Shown here: one piece after another, positions 22,401 to 33,152 of the stretch
Position numbering within the stretch: position 1 is the stretch's first letter
Layout of the letters: every line of letters begins with the position of its first letter
Assembly (NCBI GenBank): GCA_034509495.1
Contig: CM067507.1
Span: forward strand, 34,035,360 to 34,099,359
Reading direction: 5' to 3'
Length of the DNA: 64,000 nt
DNA from: Acestrorhynchus altus
Lineage: Eukaryota; Chordata; Actinopteri; Characiformes; Acestrorhynchidae
The notes under the pieces: generated by a model
Seen by the model: the letters and a program-made list of their open reading frames with translations, nothing else
Told to the model about the DNA's origin: nothing
Databases searched by the model: none
Made by a program: the position numbers and the translations under genes

Positions 22401-24204
22401 CAGGAAGGGCTGTGAGGTATTCTCTGAAGATTATATAAAGAATAAATAGATTATAAGATATAAAGGATGAGCTACAAGATGTTTACCTTGTATATGATCA
22501 ACAATTTAACCATCAAAGAATGTTGTATGAATGTATTAATATCATAATGCCAGATAAAGGTAAACATTTCTTTTATATGCAATGAATTATTTTTATTAGG
22601 TCAAATTTCTTTAAATTATTTAAAAAAACATAGTATAATGACTTCAGCAGCAGCATGCAGATGACCAGTATCATGACCATAGTCACTTAATGCCCACAGT
22701 ATCTTTAAGAAAAGCTTTTTAATGATAACAGTAATATTTAATTATGATTAATAATATTTATTAATAATATTTGCACGCCAGTTGTTAATTTTGTTGTTAA
22801 ATTAAATAAATAATTGTAATTGTTGAAGTAATTGCTTCAACATATACCAATATTATATTTGCCTGACTGTATATGTCAAATATTGAATATTAATGACATT
22901 ATGTTTAATATGTGGTCATTTGTTTTTTTTATTACAATATCTCGCAAAACTTCGTGCAACTTTAAGAAAGGAAAGAACTAATGAACTAACACTTGATTGG
23001 GTTTCCAGTTTAAATGAAGTGGAGCAGTTTATTGTTTATGCTAAGTATGAAATATTAATCAGTAATATTTGGCGTGGGACTGCACCGGCAGATTGACCCA
23101 GTGAGAGGCGTGTTTTTGGTGGGGGTGGGGGGTCTCCATGAGAGACAGACCACGGCCTCCTGGCAGATGTAATCGTCAGAGTGATTTAGCCGCTAAGAAG
23201 ACAACACACTTCTCCCCTCATTAGAGCGCCATCCCTCAGGACCGATTAGAGACGCACAGAGACTCAATAACAACTTCTCTAACTCACACTGAGTTGGAAA
23301 TATGAAATATGACATGTATTTAATGATTTTTGTAAAAAAAAAAAAAAAAGAGAAAAAGTAATACCTGAATGAAATTAATAAACAGTGAGATGACATTCCG
23401 CACAGATGCCTGGAAATAACCTTTATGTGATTAACAATATGAATTTTTCAACAATTGATTTTTCCGTGACTTTTATGTCATTATAGATCATACAATTATG
23501 GGAAGAAAATAACTTATTACAGCTTATATGATGGTTAAATGTGTCTTTATCTCAGTTCCTTTTCTAAATTGATGTTTCATAGGAAGGAAATGATCACACC
23601 AGGGTGAAAAAAAAAAACAATTTCAGAATTTCTATTAAAATAAAATATAATATAATACAAGGTTTCATCACTCTCATCTAACACATGTAATCCATAAATG
23701 CAGTGCTTCCATCACCACTCTCTGGAGGTTTGTGCTTCTCTGCTCCACTGCCATTAATACACTGAAGCCTGTTAGCCAGCAAATACAGTTTGTTGTGTGA
23801 AATCACTGCCAGTTCTCCGGGCTTATCTCTTCTGAGCCCTATGGGAAAGCAGTGTAAGTAACAAATGGCTTTGGGATGAGTGGAACAGATATGTCGTCTT
23901 ACTGTGCTACTGGCACCAAGAGCTCTGAGCTGTTAACAGCTCGTAAAGCTTTTATAGGACAGAAAAAATAAAAACGTTAAGTCGTATACCCTTCCAACAC
24001 CAGTCAATATAATGCTCTGTCATGCTCCCAGGTTTGAGCAGTGCTCATGCTCTTGTAACCCACACTAAAGCTTCCAGAGCAGAGTTCATCTTCCTTGCTT
24101 TCAGACATGGAGGTCAAAGGTGTTTCCAATATGACATCCGCACAAATATGGCCTTCATGAAAGAAAGAAAAGTCCTGTCCTTCCCAAAAAATTTCAGTGT
24201 CAGA
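22401..24204. other. AT-rich intergenic DNA
   Basis: No recognised gene. 22893-23096 (67 codons, plus) shows no domain. A poly(A) run of about 17 bp lies at 23334-23350. 23100-23270 is GC-richer and repeat-free. Confidence 0.4.
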
Positions 24205-24305
24205 CTTGAGAACAAATCCTGTGGAGAGATGATTTTTGAATTGTAATGAAATTCTGAGAAGACTTCTTTAACTGTTAAGCGTGAGGGTGGGTGGATCATG
24301 CTTTG
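24205..24305 (+). mobile_element. Tc1-like transposase fragment at the edge of a palindrome
   Basis: CTGTGGAGAGATGATTTTTG resembles the LWxDE(T)KIE segment, and TTAACTGTTAAGCGTGAGGG then TGGGTGGATCATGCTTTG resembles the VKHGGGSIMLWG segment of fish Tc1 transposases (readable as VKREGGWIML). The match is short and the intervening sequence is shortened. From 24229 onwards this sequence also forms the outer left arm of the palindrome described next. Confidence 0.5.
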
Positions 24306-24972
24306 CTCAAAATATTAACTTCACAGGGTCTGTGTGTGGAACCGTACTTCCATTTCTTATGCTCAGAACTACATTAAGGTTTTATCGAAGTTATTGGATT
24401 ATTAAAAACAAACAAACAAACAAGCAAACAAACACTTTACAATAAGGGTACATGAAACAACATTCATTTGTGCATTATTACATGAGTGACTAATCGTTAA
24501 CTCATACATGTAATACATCATAAGTCATCATGAATATGCATAAAGTAAGCTTGTCTTATGTATGCCTTAATACAGGAGCAGTTTATTAATTCATGTAGTA
24601 ATTAAGGTGTGAATCAATATACTGTTCCTGTATTAAAGCATGCATGAGACTTGTTTACTTTATGCATATTCATGATGACTCATGTATTACGTGTATGAAG
24701 TAATCATTAGTCACTCATGTAATAATGCACAAATAAACGTTGTTTCATGTACCCTTATTGTAAAGTGTTTGTTTGCTTGTTTGTTTGTTTGTTTTTAATA
24801 ATCCAATAACTTGGATAAAACTTTAATGTAGTTCTGAGCATAAGAAATGGAAGTATGGTTCCACACACAGACCTTTTGAAGTTAATATTTTGAGCAAATC
24901 ATGATCCACCCACCCTCACGCTTAACAGTTAAAGAAGTCTTCTCAGAATTTCATTACATTTTAAAATCATCT
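24229..24972. repeat. Long near-perfect palindrome (foldback element), about 744 bp
   Basis: The left arm (24229 to about 24595) and right arm (about 24612-24972) are reverse complements with scattered mismatches, separated by a loop of roughly 16 bp. Nested inside is CACTTTACAATAAGGGTACATG ... CATGTACCCTTATTGTAAAGTG (24433 to 24770), which has the look of a MITE with its own terminal repeats, flanked on each side by AAACAAACAAACAAG-type repeats. The outer ~170 bp of each arm includes the Tc1-like piece. No coding capacity. Confidence 0.92.
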
Positions 24973-25098
24973 AAAATGACCTTTATTATCATATTTTAAT
25001 AGTAGAGCAGTAACCCACTAGTGTTCAATGGGGTAAAGAAATGTGTCATGAATTTGGCAAATGCAGGTCATATTTTGCTTGCATAGCTATTTACAGTA

Positions 25099-25103
25099 AA
25101 AAA

Positions 25104-25158
<55 letters not shown>

Positions 25159-25161
25159 ATA
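25099..25161. repeat. (AAAT)n microsatellite
   Basis: About 15 AAAT units. Confidence 0.96.
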
Positions 25162-26092
25162 TAAAAAATTGGGGTGCCAATATTGTCCCATCTCAATCGA
25201 CTGTCCAAATATTTTAAATGGCCCAAGTCCATAAAACAGTAGAACTCAACGATTCAGGGCTGCAAATGAAGTAGTGCATGAACTGAACACCAGGACTAGG
25301 TTTTGTTAGGCTATTTGGGCTTTTATATGACAGGAAAACAGAGTGGAAAATCAGTAAATGAAAAGAAACCAGGACTGCAGGACATGACACATGCAATGGC
25401 ACATGACTAATACTGTGACTCTGTTTATTGGCAGCAGTGAAGAATTCTAATCTTCACACCTTCCTACATTCAAAACTACAGGAAGAAAATGCTTTTGAGA
25501 CGCTTCCATATGATAAAAAGGCCATACAACACGGGGTCGTCCTGTACTGAGATTTCCTCCGTTATGTGAGAACAGTTATATAAAATAAATAAAAAAATAA
25601 ATCGATCTAAAAGGAAAACTGGTCGTATCACCATGTGTTCCCTTGGCACTCTTAGTGTAGGAGCACATGGATTGGAATTTGGGTTTGGGACAGTTCGCAC
25701 CCCGGCGGGGTTACTGTGGTGATCCGGCTGGGTTGGTAATGATATCAGATGCTTCTCCTCACAACAACAGGTGTTTTGGCAGGGCCGTCCTTCACTTCCA
25801 CGCTGAGCCCATGACATCAGCAGCCACCACCAGTTAATTATAGACCAGCCAAGCTCGACCTCTAAAACACAGCAAAACTTTCTCCAGCATAGGACATGCT
25901 ATTGCTTTGGGAGTGGGACCCAAATATCTCACAATATTAGGTAGAAAAGAGGACAAACAGATTTGCACAACCAGAAAATTGTGCCTTCCATCCATTGCAG
26001 CAATTGTTGCTTAAAAAAATGTAATTAATATTGCATATGATAAATCAATGTTCAATAAATGATTTAATTCATCATTATTTTTATGTTCACCA

Positions 26093-26096
<4 letters not shown>
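25162..26096. other. Intergenic DNA
   Basis: A minus-strand frame of 113 codons spans 25476-25817 without recognisable motifs; start and end show no gene context. Rated as chance. Confidence 0.4.

Positions 26097-26144
<48 letters not shown>
26097..26144. repeat. (ATT)n microsatellite
   Basis: About 16 ATT triplets. Confidence 0.97.
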
Positions 26145-26148
<4 letters not shown>

Positions 26149-26337
26149 TTATATATGCATATATTTATTCATTCATAATAATATTCCAGTCAAAGACTAT
26201 TCCATGAACAGCATATTGTCTTTAATCATTTGATCTAATATAGAATTGTGAAAATTTCATTATAAAAATATAATATCATGATTTTTAAGGATATTTTCAA
26301 GAAACAAAAGATTCATCGCAACATTGTGACACAAAAT

Positions 26338-26549
26338 GCTCCAGGAGCACAGCTGGGACTGGTCCACTCACATCAGTATAACACACACTAACACACGGCC
26401 ACCATGCTGAGAATGACCCAACACCCACATAATAGCTGCTCTGTGGTGGTCCTATCTGGTCCTGATCATTGAAGATCAGGGTGAAAGGAGGAGAATAAAG
26501 TATGTAGAGAAACAGATGAACTACAGTCTGATTATAGAACTACAAGTCA
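26338..26549 (+). mobile_element. Fragment of a palindromic DNA element common in ostariophysan fish
   Basis: Blocks GGTCCACTCACATCAGTATA, ACACACACTAACACAC, CATGCTGAGAATGACCCA, AGCTGCTCTGTGGTGGTCCT, GATCATTGAAGATCAGGGTG and GAAACAGATGAACTACAGTC follow the order of a well-known repeat that ends in TGATCAGCCATAACATT-type termini. Only one internal arm segment is present. Family knowledge is from memory. Confidence 0.75.
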
Positions 26550-27142
26550 GGAGGATTGTTTATACAAGATGTTGTGAAATGCAAAAAACAATGTTTGAGC
26601 ACCTTAATACTACATTATCCTCCCCCAGTGAAACGATTCAGACTTTGGATAAGAGCATCAGCCAGATCTACCTTTACTCAGTTTTTCAGTTATGTGATGC
26701 AATTGTAGCCATTTTATTCTTAGTGCGTCATTTAATGCAAGCTTGGCTTTTCGACATGGTCTTGCATAATTGAATACACATGGGAAAATGATAATTTTCC
26801 TCCTTTAATCCTACATGCAGAGTTACTGTTGTGTGATTCTGTTAACTATGTTTAAAACTAAGGCAATCTGTTGGGAAATCACTGGAGAATTACTAGCTCA
26901 GCTCTTGGCAGAAATGTATATCTGGCTCTGGAGGCAACACTACGAGCTGTAGCTCACCTTTTCCGGGATTGCTGTCCCAGGCTGCTGGTTCCGGTTGGTG
27001 TTTTCTCTGGTGAAGGGATCTAAACTAAATTATTAATCGTATATGGGAAGGGGACTGAACTATAGAACAGACAATATGCTAAATCACTTCTTCTAGCATA
27101 AACCAATTGACATCATGCCTGAGAGAGGTGAGAGTTAGGATA
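26550..27142. other. Intergenic DNA
   Basis: An 85-codon frame at 26516-26773 begins inside the repeat fragment and has no domain. Nothing else recognised. Confidence 0.4.
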
Positions 27143-27410
27143 CAAAACCCCTCAGCACTGGGCTGTGGAACAGTGGAGCTGTGTTCTCTGGAATGAAGGT
27201 GGTCAATCCAATATTTTTGATTGAGGAGTTGGGAAGGAGTTACAGGAGTCACATCCTGACTGAACTAACTATCATGTTGCTGAAAGCAATCAAATCCTCA
27301 CAGCATCTTTTCGGAACAGTTACTCCAACAAAAGTAGGGTAAACTTTAATACCCTTGATTTCAGAGCAATGAATGGGCAGGTGTCCAAATACTTTTGCCC
27401 ATAAACTGTA
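27143..27410 (-). mobile_element. CACTATATGG-type MITE (family M, copy 3)
   Basis: In minus orientation: CAGCACTGGGCTGTGGAAC, GAGCTGTGTTCTCTGGAATG, CAATCAAATCCTCACAGCA, CAACAAAAGTAGGGTAAAC, CTTGATTTCAGAGCAATGAA and GCAGGTGTCCAAATACTTTT with a degraded terminal repeat. Consistent with copies 1, 2 and 5. Confidence 0.8.
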
Positions 27411-27544
27411 CCAAACGTAAGTGTGATTAAAAAGGTATAATTATCTGTAAGCATAAAGTAATTGACAAAAGAGTTAATACTGTTTTTTTCCACTCCATCT
27501 ACGTCCATTTCTAAAAAAGGTTTCTAGAGAACAGCTTAAATTCT

Positions 27545-27620
27545 TCTTGGCATGGGTTCCACAAGAGTCCATGTTAACCTGATTGCCTCAATTCCTACAG
27601 GTTTTTCAGGAGATTCTATA
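27545..27620 (-). mobile_element. Short Tc1-like fragment
   Basis: TTCTTGGCATGGGTTCCACA followed by TCCATGTTAACCTGATTGCC and AATTCCTACAGGTTTTTCAG resembles the antisense of a fish Tc1 transposase segment (sense: CTGAAAAATCTGCAGGAATT... VLNQCGIPCKK). Only about 75 bp, with an internal deletion, so the assignment is tentative. Confidence 0.45.
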
Positions 27621-27859
27621 TTTTAATTTAGCCAGTGCCCTGTGCAGCCTCAGCTTTCCTGTTCTGACTGCAGTTCACAGGATGTCTTCTTTATAGACTC
27701 TTTAATAGAATCTGAATAAACTCTATCGAGACTTTAACAGATTTTAATCTGATTTTAAAAGTTTTTAATTGTACAATAAATGCAATTTACATCTTTGGCA
27801 CAGATCCAGTCTGCAAATCCTGCTGTAATGATGGTCAGACCCTATCCCCAGGCAATCGT

Positions 27860-28530
27860 GCTGGACTAAACTAGAGACGGCAGCGTAGAGGAAAGGGGAC
27901 AAATAACTCAGGATCACAGTAAGCTACAGACATACATACATGTCTAAGCGGTTATCAATCCATCATCAGCTGTCAGAGACTAACCCAGCTTGGAATATCA
28001 GCTCAAATCTTATATATCATTGCAGCAATGCAGTGCATGTTTACTGCCCTGTCCACATGTACATGCTTGACCTGCATGCAGTTGGGGTCTGACTTTGACT
28101 GATAGTTCAGAGTGGATGGGGCTGATGATGTCACTGGGCAGATTTTGGGTTACAGAATAAAAGTCCTGAGACGGGATAATACTGACACATATATAAATTT
28201 AAATGCGTATAACAATAATAAATATTCAATCTAATCATTACAAATGACTCCAAATAATTGCATTTTCAGGTCAATTTCCAGATCAGTTTCAAACAGGGTT
28301 ATGGATGTGTGAACTGTTTTTATTGCTTTTACAAGCAAAAAATATACCAAACCTCATAGGCTTGAAATAAACATGATCATATTCATACAACAATCTAAAT
28401 TCTGTAATATTTATATCTCAAACAAAGAAATATTTGAGTAGCCTGGCATGTGTGACTGTCTCCTACAAATACTTAGCAACTGTTAGGTGAATAAGTGTAC
28501 ATCAAACTAAAACTGGCCAAGGGGTTCAAG
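27860..28530 (+). mobile_element. TTAA-type MITE (family P, copy C)
   Basis: AACTCAGGATCACAGTAA matches the start of copy D; then CTGACCTGCATGCAG, GATGATGTCACTGG, CAGAATAAAAGTCCTGAGAC, GGGATAATACTGACACAT, TGGCATGTGTGACTGTCTCC and AGTGTACATCAAAC follow in the same order as copies B and D. The terminal TTAA is lost (GGGGTTCAAGAG). Confidence 0.65.
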
Positions 28531-28839
28531 AGTCTGCAAAATAATCATATTATGCACATTAAATATTGTCTAATGAGGAAATACTGGTCAATAGCAACAT
28601 TCACAGTTAACAATAAAACTGGGCAGCCTAAGATTATGCTGGACCTTCCACTCTTCCCTCTTCAACTGCAGTTCTATCACAAATCAAAGGGTCAAATCTT
28701 CAATCACTGCCCTCTTTTTCTCTCATCATCCTCAGTTTGTGTTCTTTTCTACCTCTTTTTTCTCTCTGTCGAATATTAACAGCCAGAGTGTGTTGTCCTT
28801 GGTTAGCCCTCTACAGTGTTAGTGATGGAGGAGTGTGTG

Positions 28840-29060
28840 CATGGGGGTGTGTGTGGGGGGGGTGGCAGTCTTCGTAGTGAAGGTTGCTAATCCCTTCAAA
28901 CAAGCTGCCATGGGCCAGCCTTGGCTGAGGGTTAGAGCAGGGCCGTAATTACACCGGGCCCTCTGTTATTACAGTACACGCTGAAAAGCTGCCATACTAC
29001 CTATTACAGTAGCCAGCTTTTAGCAGGCAGAGATGAGATGAGAGCACAGGCTGTGTCTAT
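28840..29060. promoter_or_regulatory. Conserved-looking non-coding island (candidate CNE)
   Basis: Repeat-free, higher-GC island with GGGCCGTAATTACACCGGGC and CTGTTATTACAGTACACG, both containing TAATTA/TTATTAC cores. No frame. Inference from composition only. Confidence 0.3.
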
Positions 29061-29308
29061 GAGTAAGGTGTGTGTTTTACAGGATCTAAAGGTTGGAGCA
29101 GATCCAATGTATCAGCAGGAGTTTATTCCATACAGCCATATTCCATATAGCTCCAACCTGGACCTTCTACTTTGGTTTGTTGGATACATTTCCACTAAAC
29201 TTGAAGTTCATTGCCAGATTAATGCACTTCAACTGAAATATTCAAAGGAAAAAGAGCAGTGTTTGATAATTTAATAAACTTGCTACTGTAGGGAAAAGGG
29301 AATTGTGC

Positions 29309-29311
<3 letters not shown>
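29061..29311. other. Intergenic DNA
   Basis: Nothing recognised. Confidence 0.4.

Positions 29312-29387
<76 letters not shown>
29312..29387. repeat. (TG)n microsatellite
   Basis: About 38 uninterrupted TG units. Confidence 0.97.
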
Positions 29388-29390
<3 letters not shown>

Positions 29391-29865
29391 TTAGACACAG
29401 CAGTTGGATGACCATATGGATCTGTTGGTGGCGCCAGGAGAGCATGCAGTTTGGAAACCTGATCAGCATCTCCCCGGTGACAGCTGGGGTCTTTACACCA
29501 TCAGAACATTTGTAGACTTCTAATTTGTCATAACCACCTCCTGTGGCAGAGAAATATGCTGCAGGATGAGGTAAGATTGCCTGAATAAAAATCCATGAGA
29601 ATGAGATGGAGAGAGAAAATGAGGGAGCAAATATAGTTACTTTTAAAAGAGAAAGGCAATGCAAAAGCCTGGAGAACCCTGAGAGCTTTAGAAAAAAACA
29701 TACCACTTCATTTCAGTCACTCATAGAACTCAATTTACAGTGGAACAAAAGGTTCAAAACTCGGAAAATCTCAGCATGTATCCAAATTGTGTAACTAGAT
29801 TTTGAGTATGTAACATGTAATATAGATTAAAGTGTCCAAACTCCACAGTGCATATTTAGAACTTA
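29388..29865. other. Intergenic DNA
   Basis: Unique DNA; short frames only, none recognised. Confidence 0.4.
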
Positions 29866-30210
29866 GAGCCAATTACTCAGCACCCTTAGGACACTCCCCA
29901 TCCCACACCATGCTCCCACCACTAAGAAGGTTCAGACGAGCACGTTTCCTCCGATACATGTGATGTCAGCCAATGCCTCTTTTCGACCTGCCACTGGACA
30001 GCGTTGGGTGCCCATCTCGGATACAGCTAGCAGACACCTGTGCTGGTCAGCAATATGGGGAGAGAGAGCGCCATCTACCCACTCAGAGAGAGCATTGCCA
30101 ATTTTGCTCTCTTGGAATCCAGCTGCCGATGGCAAGCAGTGTGACCCGGGATTCGAACCTGCAAACCACCTGGAGACCGATGGACAGAGTGAGACCGATT
30201 ATCCCACAGT
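29866..30210 (-). mobile_element. tRNA-derived SINE-like element
   Basis: On the minus strand, GCAGGTTCGAATCCCGGGTC (around 30140-30160) is a perfect RNA polymerase III B box of the tRNA type. It is followed by TGCTTGCCATCGGCAGCTGG, GAGAGCAAAATTGGCAATGC, TGGGTAGATGGCGCTCTCTC, ACCAGCACAGGTGTCTGC, TGGCTGACATCACATGTATC and GCTGAGTAATTGGCT. This order matches a dispersed repeat I know from characiform and siluriform genomes. The A-box region is degraded (CGGTCTCACTCTG), so the copy is probably not transcribed. Confidence 0.72.
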
Positions 30211-30396
30211 GAAAAATGGAAAGGAGGAGCTATTTATGTCCATCTGGCGAGTGGCTTGCAATGAAGAATATATGCCAGCCTTCCTAGTAAGAAACTGATT
30301 AGTCTGTTAAAATTTTGTGTAGTAACCTGTCAAATCAGCACAATAACTTATTTGAAATTGAATATTATTTGAAACTTATATATATAAAAAAAAAAA

Positions 30397-30399
<3 letters not shown>

Positions 30400-30485
<86 letters not shown>

Positions 30486-30590
30486 GTGTGTATGTATATA
30501 TGTATATATATATATATATGTATATATATGTGTGTATGTATATATATATGTATATATATGTGTGTATGTATATATATATATATATATGTG

Positions 30591-30622
<32 letters not shown>
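30400..30622. repeat. (TA)n / (TATG)n compound microsatellite
   Basis: Pure TA for about 75 bp, then mixed TATATG and TGTGTATG blocks, then TA again. It produces Tyr/Ile-rich artefact frames. Confidence 0.96.
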
Positions 30623-30627
<5 letters not shown>

Positions 30628-30846
30628 ATTACCCCTAATAAAGAAACTTCAAAACAAAGGTCAATTTGTCCGCAAGTATTAAAGAAAGCTTTTAACAGAA
30701 ATGAGCTCTATACAATAAATAAATAATTTATAAATATCGCATAAATGAACACACATGAAACCCACTCTGCCACTCACACACAGTACACCAAACAAAGGAT
30801 TGCTCACTCAATATCCTCTTGAGTGTTGAGCATGCATGCAAACATG

Positions 30847-30860
30847 CACACGCACACACA

Positions 30861-30924
<64 letters not shown>

Positions 30925-30944
30925 ACACACACACACACACACAC
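30847..30944. repeat. (CT)n(CA)n compound microsatellite
   Basis: 20 bp CT and then about 64 bp CA with one interruption (CACCACAC). Confidence 0.95.
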
Positions 30945-32085
30945 TGTTACTGTCAAGCATCAACAGAACAGAAACACTCCTTCAGCCAGCGGACTGTTTA
31001 GGGATACTCGGCCTGTGAGTAAACACAGTTGGGAATATTTGATGGGAGGTTTTCCTGCTCATCTCCCGCCTGTAACAGCATGTTCTTGACCCTCCATTTG
31101 TCTGGAACAGGTCTTGTGAAATCCCGCTCATCAGTAAGAACACGGCTCCTTACTTCCCTTCTCCCGCCCACAAAGAAGCATTTTCTGCATGAGGGCACTG
31201 CTCTTTCAGCACTGCTCAAAGACGCTCACCAGAACCCATTGTCCACTCTTTCACTGCTGCGTTACAGGACCCAGAGTCACTGCAGATTAAGTGAGCATTT
31301 ATATTAATCCATCCATTTCCACATGAACGATGAAAACAAATCTTCATATTTGGACAGTCATGTACCCTTCAGACCCAGACAGACTGATTTGCAACTTGTC
31401 TCAAATGACTCTCAACTTGACTCAAACTCATGAATAATAACTCGTGCTGACACCCATGTCCTAATTGTTTTTTTTTGGCTGAAATAATGTAAATTAGATG
31501 TTTCCTATTAGGTTCCAAATGTTTATATGCCAAATAAAGAGTCAAAGCAAACCAAGGTGTCCAAGCCTTTCCACCATTTAATTGTAATAATCACCTTTTT
31601 TTTCTGAAGTAATTGAGCCATTTCTGGCTGCTTGGTCTCAATGTCATTATCTTATTAACAATGCTGTCAACAACAATAGTAACACAAACCAATATTTCCA
31701 AGCTACTATTCATGTACAATTGCTTTCCACTCACAAAATCTGCTCAGTATTATAAGGCCAACATCCTGAATGTTTGTGAGATGGTTGCCCAGACCCAGAT
31801 TATTGGCAGCTACAGAATAAAGCAAGTATTCAGCACTACGCTGGAGTGTAATCCAAGACTTGTGGGTGAGATTCCACGTCTGGGAAACCCACCCATGGAG
31901 TCAATGTGGCAAAGCTGCTGTACATTATTCCATTCTCAGTAACTGATACAATAGTAATGAGCAAAGGGTCAGACTTCAAATCATCTATATTTCATAAACT
32001 CAATATAAAAGCCAAAGATCAAACACCAGCTCCTATACTTGACATTATTTAAAAGCTGAAATAGGCTACCTAATAATTGAATTTG
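30945..32085. other. Intergenic DNA
   Basis: 30960-31300 is repeat-free and GC-richer, with overlapping frames on both strands (31029-31307 plus, 30998-31219 minus) and no domain. The 109-codon frame at 31613-31942 has no recognised motif. Confidence 0.4.
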
Positions 32086-32089
32086 TGTC

Positions 32090-32560
32090 ATTCATTGCAG
32101 TAGATAGCTCAGCTGAACGTGGCTTTGCGTGGCCCACATCGGAGACTCCGCTAGCACTCATGGCTACATTTGCCGAACATTCACACTGAAAGCATAAATA
32201 TCCCCATAAATAGTATAGATTTTAAAGTTAATAGGCTTTATTTTTATTTGATGTTTTTTTAAAGCATGGAGGAATTGGGCTGTGAGTGAAGGAAGTAATT
32301 GATAGTCTTCCTGTGTGTGAGCGCAGTTGATGTGTGTTCAGAGGGGAAAAAGCCTGAGTGTTTTTGCTGTTGTATTGCAGTAATGCCTTCTAATGCTGAT
32401 GGTCCCCTCGCTGCAGGCAGTCTCCTATTCTCAGGTGGGCTCTCCCTGGGTAATTTGCTGAATCATGGATAGCTTGCTGGTAGATTTAGTTTCTCCCATG
32501 CCATTACTCCAGAGATGCTGCACTTCTGTGTTCTTCAAACTTGAGCATAAATGGTAGAGC
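32090..32560. promoter_or_regulatory. Conserved-looking non-coding island (candidate CNE)
   Basis: Repeat-free DNA with GAACGTGGCTTTGCGTGGCC, ACCTAATAATTGAATTTGTG nearby and GGGTAATTTGCTGAATCATG. No frame longer than a few dozen codons. Regulatory role is a guess from texture. Confidence 0.3.
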
Positions 32561-33048
32561 CGAGTGGACCTAAACCCAAAGTGACCTACATTCTGATTGC
32601 AGTGTTAGAATAAAGCTGTTGGCTGAAAGGTTGCAATTGGTCATAGCAGTTAGAGTTACCATGAGGTGGCAAAGCATAAAGACACTATTTCAGTAGTCTG
32701 AGAATGAGGATTTTACACTTTCAGTCCATAGAGCATGAATGTTTAATATATTACTATTTTATGACTGTATTTGAATGTGGTGTAGTTGTTGTTGTTGTTG
32801 TAGCCTTGCAGGAAGAAGGACACAAAAATGTGCAGACTCCTAAGGTCCTATATCATGTATAACAATATATCATATATAATCATTTTTCATAAAAAGCACA
32901 ATTATATGATATAACATAAACAAAATATCAATGCAATACTTGCCAATTTAAGGCTACTTAACTACTTTTTAGCTACAAACTAACTTTTCATCTAAATGTC
33001 AAGTAAGTAGCTTCAAAACAAAACTGTACCCTCCCCAAATAAGTCATT
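32561..33048. other. AT-rich intergenic DNA
   Basis: Contains a short GTTGTTGTTGTTGTTGTAG triplet run near 32787. Nothing else recognised. Confidence 0.4.
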
Positions 33049-33090
33049 AAATATATATAGCATATATATATATATATATATGTTATATAT

Positions 33091-33148
<58 letters not shown>
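33049..33148. repeat. (TA)n microsatellite
   Basis: Interrupted TA array of about 100 bp. Confidence 0.96.

Positions 33149-33152
<4 letters not shown>

Noticed and set aside
25476..25817. 113-codon minus frame as a small gene
   Set aside because: No recognisable motif, no splice or promoter context, and the C-terminal part runs through AT-rich low-complexity DNA.
30130..30165. True tRNA gene on the minus strand (perfect B box)
   Set aside because: The A box and cloverleaf arms are not present; the surrounding sequence matches a SINE-like repeat.
30315..30638. Tyr/Ile-rich 107-codon frame
   Set aside because: Translation of the TA/TATG microsatellite.
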